A stretch of DNA of 64,000 nt from Cocos nucifera (lineage: Eukaryota > Streptophyta > Magnoliopsida > Arecales > Arecaceae), in the NCBI GenBank assembly GCA_006176705.1, contig QRFJ01000023.1, forward strand, positions 1,237,083 through 1,301,082, read 5' to 3'. The translations under genes and the position numbers were made by a program. The notes under the pieces were generated by a model. The model saw only the letters and a program-made list of their open reading frames with translations. It was not told the DNA's origin and did no database searches. Positions 1 to 11,539 of the stretch are shown here, piece after piece (within the stretch, counting starts at the first letter, position 1; every line of letters starts with the position of its first letter).

Positions 1-2074
1 TGACCTCTCCTCCACCCTATAAAACTCCCTCTTCCTGTCCTAATTAATGATCCACGACAAGCCCGGCCTTCCTCCTCTCGTCTTTCTCTATCTTCTTCCT
101 CTTTCTTTCTCCTATTAGATCTCTTGCTTGTGCTCACTAGAAATTGAAGCCAAGACACCATTAGAGTGCAAGGTAAGTCCCGATACCACCTTCTCTATCT
201 ATTTCCCTTCTTTCTATGGTGTTTGGCACCATTGTCGGCTATTGATTTCGCTGGAAAATCAAGAAAGAGCTCTGTATCCCCTATTTTTCTATTCTTTTTT
301 TTTTATTTCTCGCTGGTCGGTCCTGCCGCTAGCCATCACTCACTTCACTGCCATCGACGGCCTGCTACCACGACCTCGATCTTCTGGCCAAGAACCCCAC
401 CATCCCAATACCATCCCCTATTCGGCCAAAAGGAAAGAAGAAAAGCAAAGAAAGAAAGAAAGAAGAAGAGAAGAGAAGAGAAGAAAAGAAAAGAAAAAAA
501 AGAAAAAAAATGAGAGAGAAAAAATTTTCTCTCTCCTCTCTCTAGGATCTTCCTACTTTTTCTCTTTCTCTTTCTAATTATATCATGGATTCCAAGATGA
601 ACCTAAGATGAAATCAAGATGACCAGGAACTGCTTTGAAATCCATGCAGTAGGTCAGATCCCAGTTTGGCCCTTCTTAGAAATTCATAGCATTTGATTAT
701 GAATAATTTCTATTGAATCACCTTGATATAATTTCTGATGATCTTGATCATGATTACTTCTTTTGAAAGATATAAAGTTTTTCTCTCTACTTTCTCTCTC
801 CTCACCTTCTTTCTCTCTCTAAGGACTTCAGTACCAAGTCATGCCTTCCTCTTTTGAAAATCCATATTGACTCTAACAAAATGACCTTGAATCAATTTGG
901 TGTCCGGATGGCCTATCTGATTGATGACCTAATCAATCATTTCTTTATTATTATTTAATTTTATTAAATTTAATAAATAAAATTAATTATAAATTAATAT
1001 TTAAAATAAAATTATTTTATTCTTTTAATAAAGTTTGAAGATCTAGGATGATCGAGGTAAGTGGATTTTATGCTCCATATTTATTTTTAAATTATCATGT
1101 TTTCCACGCAAATGAATTGTTATTGATGAAATCATATTTTTATAAAATAAGGATTAGCATATAAGATATAAAAAAGTATGTTTATTTATGATCATTGATT
1201 CCATGAATATATTTTATCAAAATGATATATTTTATGGTGTATGATTTTTATTATTTTTTCATCTATATATATATATATATATTAAGAAAAAAGATATTAA
1301 GATTTTAAAGGCTCTTAAGTAGCTATGAATAAATCCCTATGAAAAGGTCGACACCTGGCTGGAGCTAGCATTCATAAGAATACAGGCCTTACTAGCGGGT
1401 ATAAAGTTGGCATATAAAATAAAAATTTTATCAATTAAGAATATTGACCTTATTACGGATATAAAGTGATCATAGCATGAATATTCGTGAACAATATTTT
1501 GAAACATGATATGAATAACTAACAAGAATGATTGATGAATCATATTTATAAAATTTCATGATTTATGCATGCATGATTATTTTTATGACTTATTTTATAT
1601 TATACTTTATGAAATACTTTATTTTATAATATCTATTATTTTCTAAATATTATATAATCATGAAAAAACTTATGCTTAATCCAATAAGAAAGCGTAGATT
1701 GTACTTACTAAGCTAGTGTAGCTTATATTTTTTTATTTTTTTATAAAAAAATAAGATTAGGATCGATGAAGGATCCAAGCTTGGAGATCTACATAGCAAG
1801 CTTGGAGATTTTATAGCTGAACTTAGTTTATTAGATGATCATGAACTTATAGTTATCTTTCTATGAGTTTGCTTCATGAGTTTGATTTTGAATATGAATT
1901 TAAATACTCTAAATCAATTTTTATTTAATTATTTAATAAATAATAGAATTAAATTTTTATTTATATTTTAATTATAATAAATTTTTACTAATTATGATTG
2001 ATAGACCTCATGTTATCGTAGGCTGTATCCCTCGATAATATGACGGTGTTATATCTCAGATTTAGGATGTGATA
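1..2074 (+). repeat. Gypsy (chromovirus-like) LTR, 5' end outside the window
   Basis: Seen: a TATAAAA box at 18-24 followed by a pyrimidine-rich leader, a purine tract at about 424-520, a long A+T-rich body and a 3' end reading TTAGGATGTGATA at 2062-2074. The stretch 1680-1790 (start AAGCTAGTGTAGCTTAT, then T/A-rich, then AGATTAGGATCGATGAAGG) resembles a segment of the minus-strand LTR near 14880-15000, and both have a CTAGGATGA...GTAAGT stretch. Known: LTRs of Tekay/Del-type chromoviruses end in GTGTGACA and carry such a conserved central segment. No primer site follows 2074, so it is a solo or truncated LTR. An (AT)n microsatellite lies at 1264-1282. No host gene is visible; the two overlapping 5' reading frames are low-complexity. 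Confidence 0.45.
18..24 (+). promoter_or_regulatory. Candidate TATA box of the plus-strand gypsy LTR
   Basis: TATAAAA followed by a C/T-rich leader, the usual arrangement at the U3/R boundary of a plant LTR. Function is inferred from position only. Confidence 0.35.
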
Positions 2075-2099
2075 ATATGCATCTTCATATAAATACTTG

Positions 2100-3240
2100 A
2101 TTATAAATTATAAAATATCATAATTGATGGCCTACAAACTTTCAATGTATTAACTGAGCATGATAAAGAAATGATCCAACTAAATGCTAAGACCATGAAT
2201 ATGCTTTATTATTCATTAGATATAAATAAATTTAATATAATTTTTTCATATATTTTAACTAAATAAGTATGGGATAAATTGAAAGAAATCTATAAGAGAG
2301 CAAGTCAAGAAGAAACATCAAGCTTCCAAGAAGATAAGAAAACTCACTCCAACTTATACCTCATGACTCATGAGGATGAAAGAAGAAGAAAAAAAGAAAT
2401 AAAAGAAAAAGAAAGTATTAATTAAGGAGGAGCAAAGCAAAGAAAAAGAGAAATGAGGAAGAGAAAGAAATTATTATAAATTCTTACCTCATAGCCAATG
2501 ACAATGAGGTAAATCCTGAAAACTCCTTTGAATTTTTTTTCGATGAATTATTAGATGCCCTTAATGATCTAATAGATGAATATATATAAGAAGATAAGAC
2601 TGAAAAATAAGAAGTTCAAAAAGTCAAATCTTCTATTAACTGAAAAAAAGAGTAGGCTCTTAATTGAAAAAGAAAATTTCTTGAAAGAAAAGAACTTTTT
2701 GGTTGAAGAGAAGAATAAAATATTAAGTGAAAAAGAAGATCTTTTTAAAGAAAAAAAACATTAGCTGAGAAAAAAGAGAACTATATAAAATTTGAAAAAT
2801 TCTTGATTGAAGAAAAAAATTATTAAAATCTGAGAAATCTCTTATGAAAGAAAATACCAAATTAAAAAAAGAGATTGAAACATTGAAGTCTATGCTTGAA
2901 AAATTTACACCTCGATTATAAAAATTTTAAATAATTTTGAAAAATCAAAAAGTTATTTTCAATAAAGTTAGAATTGAATTTAATCCCTTAAGAAAATAAA
3001 AATTTATTAAAATTATGTTTTCTAGATCTTATCATGAAAATCATTCTATAGTTTGTTTTAGATATAATAAAGTTAGGCATAAAATTTCTAAATATAATAT
3101 TAATAAAAATTGTCATACTCTTGTTAAGCAAATATGGGTTCCAAAAGAAACCATATATACTAACTCCAATGGACCCAAGAAAGGTTGGGTACTAAAGCTT
3201 AGAAAATGATTTTGCAAGTATGCCAAGCATCCAAAATCTT
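2100..3240 (+). pseudogene. Decayed Ty1/copia gag, SIRE-like
   Basis: Seen in shifting plus-strand frames: a segment near 2268-2380 reading VWDKLKEIYKRASQEE, then a Lys/Glu-rich coiled coil (2576-2764, repeats like LLIEKENFLKEKNFLVEEKN), then FEKSKSYF/FNPLRK-like remains near 2935-3000. A degraded zinc knuckle (CFRYNKVRHKISK, 3051-3089) is followed by QIWVPKE and GPKKGWV (3129-3190). Known: this order (gag core, long Lys/Glu coiled coil, CCHC knuckle, then IWVPK...GPKK.WVPK) is typical of plant SIRE/Maximus copia gag. The second Cys and the last Cys of the knuckle are lost and there are many stops and frameshifts. Nothing of pol follows, so this is a fragment. Confidence 0.55.
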
Positions 3241-4307
3241 TGAAGGAGCATATTTTTAAAGAATGGATGCTTAGGACTCAAAGTAGATGGGTGATGGTGT
3301 TGGGTAAAAGCTAAACTTATTTTCACATCATACCATCATAATTGCTATATTTATTTGGTTTAATTGATTGATTTTGATGATGCTTAAGAAGTCTCAATGT
3401 ATTGCTCACAACTAGTATATACTCTCTTAATTCTATATATCATTTTGATTGTCTGTTATAAGCATATGTTTTTACTGTAAAATCAGCATGCTTTCATGAG
3501 TACTCCTTGTATCATTCTATTTTGATTGATAATTATTTGTAAAAGTTGAATCATAATAAGCATTTATTTATGTCAAAGTTTATATGCTATACTAGCCATT
3601 AATCGTATGAGAAAGACTAAATCAAAATAATCTTAAATTGTGTATAAATCCTTTGAAACAAATTTTGACACCATCATAAGATATCTAAATATTGAAATCC
3701 TTCAAAATTGCATGATCTAAAAATATCAAGATAAGACATCTATTCATAAAAGATCATGTGCTTAAAATTATTGTTTTTGCATCTTAGATTGATCTTTAAG
3801 GGCATGAAAATCCCTTAGTTGAACCCCACCTATAAAGCCCTTATCTAGTTCTCTCTTGATTTATTCAATTTGATTTGTTTGATTATTAAATCCCCAAAAT
3901 TGATTCATCTATGTTGACTTAAATATCATTCTTGATCATTAATCTAATTTGCCTTGGATCCCTATTCTTTTTGAGCTAATTTTTCTTGGATCGAAACTCC
4001 TTGAATTGTTTTCTACTTTAAGGAGTTGACTCTTGGATGTGGGGAGTCAACTCATAATTTCAAAAGAAAAAATAGTTCTATGAGGAGCAGACTCCCAATT
4101 TTACTAAAGTCGACCCTATGTCTAGGATGGATTTCTTAAATAAGGACATCCCAAGGCTCTATTCACCATTTCTTATTTCTTTTGAGTTGAATCTTTTTCA
4201 AACCCCTCCCTTCAAAATTGGACCTCCCTTTCCATTTCCATCATATTCTTATGGTCCTTTCTCTCCAATGGCACTCTGAAAATAATTCGTCTAGAGGAAG
4301 AGAAAAT
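3241..4307. other. Unassigned A+T-rich stretch between copia remnants
   Basis: No coding region seen. Around 4024-4110 the imperfect palindromes GAGTTGACTC, GAGTCAACTC and GAGCAGACTC occur in close succession. This is the motif class found in the copia LTRs elsewhere in the window, so this may be an LTR tail belonging with the gag remnant upstream. No boundaries found. Confidence 0.3.
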
Positions 4308-5063
4308 TGTTGGGAGGATCTCTCATAAGTGCGGAATATGGATCCCCACCTAAGATCGTAACTCCAATGATGATGTCAATACCACAATAAAAAGAGAGAA
4401 GAGAGATGCACAAAAGATATAATCAAATATGTGGATCAGCCTAAGGCTTATCTCTATGGGACATGCAAGTTTTATTATACAAGAGAAGATCACATCCTCT
4501 TAACTCTCACAGATTAATCCTTCTCTCTCAACAAGAAACACAATCCCTCACTATAAAGCTCTAAAAAAAAAACCAAGGAGGATCCTCTGCAACTCCTTAA
4601 GGCTCCTCAGTCGATACACTTTGAATCCCAAGCTCCATAGGCCATCGGCCCCTCTTAACAGACTAAAATCATGTCCCAGTCGGTAACAAGATTCCTGTTA
4701 AGACTTAAAAAACCCCTCTAGCCATTCAATCTCTCCCATGTCTAGACCATCCGATCGTGCAACTCTAATCTTGTGCACCATGTGAATATGTAGTAGACCT
4801 CTAAAGGATCCACATCTCACACATGGACCACATAAAAACACCTGGACATGCATGGACTGTGTGTCCTCCCTCCTAGACCATAAGGTTGTGCCTAGGCCAC
4901 GTGCGCCTCTGGGCTGTGCTTGTGCATCCAGGGCCACGCCCTCCCCTGAGCCTTGTGCACACCCATGGGTCCTGACCATGCCCTTCTATGGGCTTGATGG
5001 GCTTGCTGCTGTGGGCTCCTCCTTTGCTGCTGTGGGTCAAATTTGAGATACTAAAATTCAACA
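4308..5063 (-). repeat. 3' LTR of the minus-strand copia element, copy 1
   Basis: Begins TGTTGGGAGGATC and ends AATTCAACA, the inverted TGTTG...CAACA ends of a copia LTR (756 bp). The first ~480 bp match 12974-14097 once the MITE there is removed. Immediately outside on the plus side is a reverse polypurine tract, which fixes it as the 3' LTR of a minus-strand element. The 60-93 aa reading frames here are chance frames. Confidence 0.8.
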
Positions 5064-5078
5064 ATCTTCACCTTGACT
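5064..5078 (-). other. Polypurine tract of copia copy 1
   Basis: Minus strand reads AGTCAAGGTGAAGAT directly before the LTR start TGTTGAA. The equivalent site in the second copy reads AAGTCGAGATGGAGAT before 22946. Confidence 0.65.
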
Positions 5079-6059
5079 CAATATTCGATGTCTATTTAAC
5101 TTTGAAAGTATTTAGATGATTTCACCCCATGCCCTAGTGCAAATACCTAGCTGTTCATAGATGGACAAACATAAAAGTCGAGCCAAGTCACTTAATCCCA
5201 TCTTTATCATATATTATGACCTGCTTGACCTAAGACCTACTTGGGATAGGCTCCTGCGGTAATAAGAACTTCATCCTATGACATCATCTATTATTTTTTC
5301 AAATCTCCTGTCTCGTGCCTAATTCATCTACATCTGGAGCTCCACCTTGCACTGAGCTCTCTACCAAGAGATAATATTCTAAATATTTCTTTCTCTTTAT
5401 AATAATCCTACTACCATGCATAACCTTCAGGATTCCATCATCAGCTCTCCATCTATAGCTGCTTGAATCCAATCTACTCAGTAAAATCAGATTTCTCTTA
5501 AAACTGGGGATGTATCAGACCTCATCCAATTTTTTCACTACTTCGTCATTTGTCTACAAGTTGACGGTCCCAATATCCTTGATTGTATGGCTCGATCCAT
5601 CCGATAAATGAATAGTACCCTCACTACTCTCTAGGGAGTCAGACAGCTTCTCTCTATAACAAACCTCATGCTAGCATGCTAAATCTAAAATCTACTAAAG
5701 AAAAAAGTAAATATCTCATCTGAGACCATAAGCATATCATCAGTCTAAATTAGTATCTGTATCTTGGACTGCCACCGCATTAGCCTTCATCCAATCTCTA
5801 AGCTATGGGCAATCTCTGATTCGATGCTTCAACTCATCACATTGGTAATATTTGATTTTACTGAAGTCTCTCGACTTGGACTTGGACCATCCACCTTACG
5901 ATCCTCTGTCGCTTCATCCTTTGCCACGACTATCTCTAGTCACCACCAAAGCCAAGTTGCCACCTAAACTTGAGGCTTAATTTTTCTGCCTGAGAACCTC
6001 ATTCTGAAGAAGTGCAAAAATGATCTCATCCATCTTGATGGTGCTTTTTTCCATAAGAT
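5079..6059 (-). pseudogene. Copia gag C-terminus and pre-integrase region, copy 1
   Basis: Minus-strand frames read IKMDEIIFALLQNEVL near 6000-6050, then a basic stretch (SKSKSRDF) and a degraded zinc knuckle (YYQCDELKHRIRDCP) near 5780-5850. After that comes a pre-integrase-like segment with EVWYIPSFKRNLI and KVMHGSR near 5400-5560. The order is that of copia gag followed by the region joining protease and integrase. From ~5390 to 5079 the DNA aligns with 22640-22945 of the second copy, a non-coding joint between the deletion and the 3' LTR. Several in-frame stops. Confidence 0.65.
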
Positions 6060-6076
6060 CTACTATAAAAATGACC

Positions 6077-6400
6077 TATGGCAACGCATACTATGGCAGT
6101 GATTTTTGAAACCGCTGCCATAGCTCCTACAGCAGCGGTTTTCATTAACTGCTGCTATAGATCGGATCTATGGTAGCGATTTTTGTAACCACTACTATAG
6201 GTCCGATATATAGTAGCAATTATCAAAAATCATTGCCGTAGGTCGAACCTATAACAGCAGTTCCTAAAAATCGCTGCTATAGGTCGATCTATCCTAGCGG
6301 TTCACTGTAACCGCTATTATAAGTTGGATCTATAGCAGCGATTTCTACTAATCGCTGCTATAAGCTAATTTATGGTAGTAGTTAATTATAACCACTGTCA
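6077..6400. repeat. Left subterminal repeat array of the CACTA-like element
   Basis: About ten variants of a ~33-bp unit such as CTATGGCAGTG...AAACCGCTGCCATAG, most of them imperfect palindromes, alternating with AGCGGTT and AACCGCT cores. Proposed transposase-binding sites by family knowledge. Confidence 0.7.
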
Positions 6401-6416
6401 TGTATTTTTTTTTTTT

Positions 6417-7376
6417 AAATATTATATAATTTTAAAATTTAATGCCCATCTTCAAAGTTCAATATCTAAATAATTATCATTAGAGTGTTGTCACAAAAGA
6501 TCACCTCGATTCAATGGCCCTAGCTTCGTCGATCAGAAAAATTTGATTTCGACGACCATGAATGATGATGCAATGATTTGATAGATAGAGACCTTCGATT
6601 GATCCAAAAACCTGCAACGATGATCTTGGTGATGTTTGTAGCATACTATCAAAGTTTTACTTCAATCGGATATCGTTATCTTGGTCAATTTACTATAAGT
6701 TACTTTCAACCATTAAATGATAAACGAGTGATCAAAGGATCAAACGGTGTCCAATTATAAGATAATTTTTTTTATAAATGATCTTAGCTACTACTTTAAT
6801 TATTTTTTATGATGGTGATTATAAAATTTAACTCGTGAGATAAAGAACGATCTAAAACTATACGTCTTCTGATAACCATTCTAAAACTGTACTAGTTGTT
6901 ATACTCATACTTTTGCAATATCTACTTAACATGAATAATTTATACAAAAATAATTTAAATTTTACTATCATCATCATATAAAATATTTAAAATTATAACA
7001 AAGATCATTTAGCTAAAAAATTATCTCATAATCAAATATTGTTTAATCCTTTGATCGCTTGTTTCTAATTTAACGGTCAAAATCATTCCATACTAAATTG
7101 ACCATGATAACGATATTTGATTGAAGTAAAACTTTGATAGTATGCTATAAACATCATCAAAATCATCATTGCAAATTTTTGGATCCATCGAAGATCTCCA
7201 TCTATCAGATCATCGCATCGTCGTTCGTGATCATTGAAATAGAATTTTTCTGATCGATGAAGCTAGGGCCATCAGATCGAGGCGACCTTTTGCGATGATA
7301 CTCTAATGATAATTATTTAGATAATGAATGATGAAGATGAATATTAAATTTTAAAATTATATAATATTTAGATAAA
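6417..7376. repeat. Large inverted repeat (foldback), arms ~370 bp
   Basis: The arm 6417-6786 is matched by the reverse complement of 7003-7376 at roughly 80% by eye. For example, the AGGGCCAT / ATGGCCCT segment with the GATCGA flank at ~7265-7280 mirrors 6510-6530. TAGTATGCTATAAACATCAT (7138-7157) mirrors 6635-6655. A ~215 bp spacer separates the arms. Outside the arms the subterminal motif array occurs again in mirror order (7395-7585), so the whole 6060-7585 end is an inverted duplication. Confidence 0.75.
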
Positions 7377-7394
7377 AAATAAGAAAAAAATTAT

Positions 7395-7585
7395 TTTCAA
7401 CCTACAGCAGCGGTTATCAAAAATCATTGCTATAGATCTATAGCAGCGGTTATAGAACCGCTGCCATAGATCTATGATAGCGATTTTGGATAACTGCTGC
7501 AATAAATTTATGGCAACGGTTCGATAACCGCTGTCGTAGATTTATGACAGCGGTTCGATAATTATTGTCATAGGTTAGGTTAAAA
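7395..7585. repeat. Internal copy of the subterminal repeat array
   Basis: Same AGCGGTT/AACCGCT units as at 6077-6400, forming the outer part of the second arm of the inverted duplication. Confidence 0.65.
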
Positions 7586-7589
7586 ATCT

Positions 7590-8340
7590 CAAAATTTTTT
7601 CTTTCCTTCCATACGCGCTCGATCTCTCTCTCCCTATCTCTCCCCCTCCTCTTCGTCATCAATAAAGCTCCTCCCCCCCGACCGACGTCGCCCCTCCTTC
7701 CCCGCCCAATCGGTGTCGCCCTTCCTTGCCCGCTCGATTGGCACTGCCCCTCCTTCTCCCCCGATCGATGCCACCCTTCCTTCCCCTCCCCGCCACCCGC
7801 CACCCCCCACCCCACCCTCCTTCCGGCTGCCCCTCCTTCCCCCCATCTCCGACCACCCCTCCTCGCCACCCTCCAGCCCCCCCATCTCCGATCGTCCCAC
7901 CCTGCCACCACCCATCCGACCCCCCACCCCTCGGCTGCCCCCTCCTTCCCCCCATCTACGACCGCCCCTCCCCACCCCCTGTCACCCTCCACCCCCTAGC
8001 CCCCTCATCCTCGACCGCCCCTCCCCGCCCCCCAACCCCCACACTCCTCCTTTCGATCGTCAACCCTCCCATCACTGTGCCTCCCGGGCCTCCTCGTCAC
8101 TGTGCCCCTCCCCTGGCCCCCATCCTCGGCCGCCCCTGCTCTCTCTCTTTCCTCTTTCCTCTTTCTCTCTCTTTTCTATCTCACTATCTTGCTTTTATTT
8201 CACAGATTACCTCTAGTATTGTCGTCCTCCTCTAGCATCATCGTCAATGATCCTCGAAGCTTTCGGTGCAATCCGCTCTCTATAATCGTAGGTATATTTT
8301 TTTTTAATTTTATAATATTATTTATTAATTATATATATTT
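7590..8340. other. Strand-asymmetric C-rich tract inside the CACTA-like element
   Basis: 7660-8150 is almost pure C/T with CCCCTCC, CCACCC and CCCATCTCCGA repeats, then T-rich to ~8200 and A+T-rich after ~8290. The overlapping Pro/Ser/His-rich frames on the plus strand and Gly/Arg-rich frames on the minus strand are composition artefacts in several frames at once. It could be a leader of the transposon gene; no gene supported. Confidence 0.4.
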
Positions 8341-8569
8341 ATAATAATTTATAAAATATTTATAATAAATATTATAAATATTTATTATAAATATTATAAT
8401 TATCTGTATGTCATAGTTTTTGGATCGTGCCGTGGTGGTAGCCTTGGGCTATGCCATATCGACGGCTGTGGACTAGATCTGTCAATGGATTGAATTTGGA
8501 TCAAAATCTAAATATTCATATCCAGGCCCAATTTTAATTATTGATACTGAATCCAAACTCGAATATCCG

Positions 8570-8910
8570 ATGGATCTGTACTTGAGAGAGAAAGGAAGGG
8601 ATCTGGTCTTGCCGCCATCATTGGGAGGGACGGGGTCCAGCCTTGCCGATGAGGGAGATCGAGAGAGGGAGAGTGAGAGATCGAGAGAGCGAGAGAGGAA
8701 GGAAGGGGGTCTGACCTTACCGATGAGGAAGATCGAGAGAGTGAGAGAGGGAGGTATGGGGTCCGACCTCGTCGGCGAGGAAGATCGAGAGAGGGAGAGA
8801 GGAAGATTGAGAGATTGAAAAGTTGGGAGGGAGGGGTTCGACCTCGCTGCCATCATCAATGAGGGAGATCAAGAGAGGGAGAGAGGAAGTGATCGAGGGG
8901 ATAGCACACA
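8570..8910. repeat. GA-rich minisatellite
   Basis: Four imperfect units of ~52-80 bp, each with GGGGTCYGACCTYRCCG...GAGGAAGATCGAGAGAG. Variable numbers of GAGAGAGG follow. The Arg/Glu-rich frames across it are not genes. Confidence 0.65.
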
Positions 8911-9332
8911 GCCGAGCCGACTCGGGCCATGATCGAGCCGACTGGGGGAGGACTCGAGTCGAATGTCTCAGGCATGGAGCCGGCTTGACTTCTAAGCGAA
9001 TAAAATTTGATATGTCTCTCTAAGGTTCCAACTTTAAGTCCTAAGGTGCCACCATCGTCTACTTTGTTCTTCTTTCAGATTTTTGGATTAACACCAAAGT
9101 TCGCACAAAAGATCGGATCTACGACTGTTGCTCATTCTTAATTATTTATAAATATAATTCATGTTGTAGAATTTATTGCATAATAGTTTTTGGATATTTA
9201 TATCTTATTGCTTTTGTTTATTATATCGCATAATGATAAACTCGTCAATTGATTAGTGTATATATTAGAGACTATTTATTGATGCTATACTAATATTATT
9301 GTTCAACATGTTATATTGATTAATGTTCATTA

Positions 9333-10983
9333 ATGTTGCAGATCATGATGGCATCGAAAGGCCATCTAGTTTTCACCCCTGCCCCTTGGCAGGTTATGCA
9401 CAGTTCAGCATCCGAGGAGCAGTCAGAGCATACTCCATCCACTTCGGCATTGACTGCTCAAGGACCTCCACTATCAGCATCTACTCTACCGACAGTATCT
9501 ACTTCATCGGTAGCTGAGCCTCTACCATCGTCGATATCTAAGACACATGCTACTACATAGGCATCTGAGTGGACGTTTTTATTATATTAGTATAACTTTA
9601 TTTTTTATATAGTATTTATATACTTATATATTTGCATAACGTATTTACATTATAGGTGCATCATCTAGCCAGACATTTTATAGTCTCATATGTATGGTAC
9701 ATTTTGCGATCAGACATCATTTTCGTAGAGTCTAGAGACTGATGTTTGATGGATGCTATGGTCAGGGATCGGATATGGAAGGAGATATAGGTAAGTATGC
9801 ACATCTTAGTTATATTTATGCATTTTATATATTTACACTATATATGTTTGATTAGAATAATTTTATAACTAACTTTTGATAAATTTATACAAAAAAGGTA
9901 TGACCTTTTTAATCACGAGAGGGCTCAAGATGCCCAACTAAGGAAGATCGAAAAGTTGACTAGGACTACAAAGTCAAACTCCATAGAGGATGGCTTGAGC
10001 ACCGATGAGACACTTCAGAGGAGCTTGTTCCCTGGATACAAGACTATGCTCTAAGTCAGTGGGAGAGGATAGTTAGACACTGAAGGAGCCAGGAGTTTAA
10101 GGTAAAATTTCTAACTTTTAAATTTTTTAATATACTTAAAATTTTATTTAAATATTTTTTAAATATTTATTATTTATTTGAATACTTATTAGACTACCTT
10201 CCATTAGAATCAGAAGAATCGTGCATTTCAAGAGTATACGCACACTCTAGGCCGCGAGTCTATGGCCAATCATATGCATAGAGAGGTAATTAATTCTAAA
10301 TCTTACTAGATAAATTAAATTTATATTTTTTATTATCTTTCTAATAAATTTATTCTTTGTTATAGCTAATGAGAGATGGAGTGATGTCCAATCGTAGCGA
10401 GATCTTTCGATCCAGCTGCACGAACAAGACAGACAGGTCGATGAATGCTGCGATCAGGCATATTTTTGTAAGTATTAAATATATTAGTATATATGATTAG
10501 TATTATAGTATTTTTTAAAAAAAATTATTTTAATTTATAATTACATGATTAGTTAGATTCGCTTATGAGCGTGGGTCCAGATACGTCTGGCAACATGACC
10601 ATCTATCTTAGGTCTTGGGGCCTGAGCACTCTGGGAGGATCCGATGAAGGTCCGAACATATGCCGATGAGCTACTGGTCTGAGGCGAGCATCTCCTCACA
10701 GACTTTCGATGTCGTCAGTCGAAAGAAGCTTGAGGAGGCATTGGCACGGGCAGATCATGCTGCGATGCAGGCAGATCGGGCTGAGGAGCGTGCATCTCAT
10801 CTGGAGGGCATTGTGAGAGACATGATGTCGATGCTCAATGCACATTTTAGAGTCATGGGCTTCGAGGATATATTGGCCCGTATTTCAACTCCAGCTCCAG
10901 CTCCTACTCCAGCACCAACTCTAGCTCCGACTCCGGCTCTAGCTCCCGGTGACAACGACGATGTAGATTTAAGAGATTTTTGA
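9333..10983 (+). pseudogene. CACTA ORF1-like gene (plant Transposase_24-like), exons uncertain
   Basis: Seen: short open stretches separated by A+T-rich gaps that look like introns. They are 9333-9560 (starts MASKGHLVFTPAP at the second Met, Ser/Thr/Pro-rich), 9655-9792, 9898-10105 (FNHERAQDAQLRKIEKLTRT), 10190-10285 (EYTHTLGRESMANHMHRE), 10366-10470 and 10550-10983. The last holds a coiled coil (~10725-10860, KKLEEALARADHAAMQAD) and an Ala-Pro repeat (10890-10950) before the stop at 10981. Known: En/Spm-associated ORF1 proteins of this class have a transposon-like core, a C-terminal coiled coil and low-complexity tail. The core match is weak and 9560 and 10030-10075 contain stops, so I call it a probable pseudogene. 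Confidence 0.4.
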
Positions 10984-11134
10984 TATATTTTATTTTTTTA
11001 AAAAAATATTATAATAAAATTTTAGTATTTTAGAATAATTTTTATATTTATTATATTTTTTTATATTATATATCTATATTTATCAGATAAAATATATAAA
11101 AAAATAAAAATTTTAATTTTTTAAATTATAAAAA

Positions 11135-11539
11135 GATCTACGACAGTGATTTTATAATCGCTGTCATATCCATGCCAATCGCTACTATAAATCCATGGTA
11201 TAAATGGTGCCAACCACTGCATTAGATCTATGACAGCGGTTAAAAAACCGCTGCTATAAATTATCTATGGCAATGGTTATGTAACCACTGCTATAGATAA
11301 CCTATGGCAGCAGTTACATAACTGTTGCTATAGGTTGATATATTACAGCGATTTATAAACTACTGCAATAGGCCATCTATAGCAGCGGTTCAAATAACTA
11401 CTGCAACAACCACTGCCATAGAGCTACGATGACGGCCGTAGTGGCAATGGTTAAAAAACTGCTGCCATAGCCTATGATAGTGATTTTTTGGGCTACAGCA
11501 ATGGTTATGAACTGCTACTATAGCCCTTTTTTATAGTAG
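11135..11539. repeat. Right subterminal repeat array of the CACTA-like element
   Basis: Repeated AGCGGTT/AACCGCTG units (for example 11232-11258), ending in the inverted terminal repeat TTTTTTATAGTAG at 11527-11539. It mirrors the left end. Confidence 0.7.

Larger units (their letters stand above)
6060..11539 (+). mobile_element. CACTA (En/Spm)-like DNA transposon, non-autonomous or decayed
   Basis: Seen: terminal inverted repeats CTACTATAAAAA (6060-6071, and reverse at 11528-11539), each followed by dense subterminal repeats of the type TATAGCAGCGGTT/AACCGCTGCTATAG in both orientations. Known: CACTA elements have short CACTA-type ends and long subterminal arrays of a short motif that bind their transposase. 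Here the end is CTACTA rather than CACTA and I cannot read a clean 3-bp target duplication, so the superfamily call rests mainly on the subterminal arrays and an ORF1-like gene inside. No TNP2 transposase with its DDE residues is visible. The element sits inside the gag of copia copy 1. Confidence 0.6.

Noticed and set aside
128..577. 149-aa and 115-aa overlapping frames at the window start
   Set aside because: Low-complexity Lys/Arg/Glu and Ser/Phe runs over LTR purine/pyrimidine tracts.
4698..5064. Three overlapping 63-93 aa frames
   Set aside because: Lie inside the copia LTR and are not preserved in the second LTR.
7450..8235. Several 100-180 aa Gly/Arg- or Pro/Ser-rich frames
   Set aside because: All come from one C-rich/G-rich low-complexity tract, open in several frames at once on both strands.
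8482..8859. 125-aa Ser/Arg-rich minus frame
   Set aside because: Follows the GA-rich minisatellite period; the opposite strand is open too.
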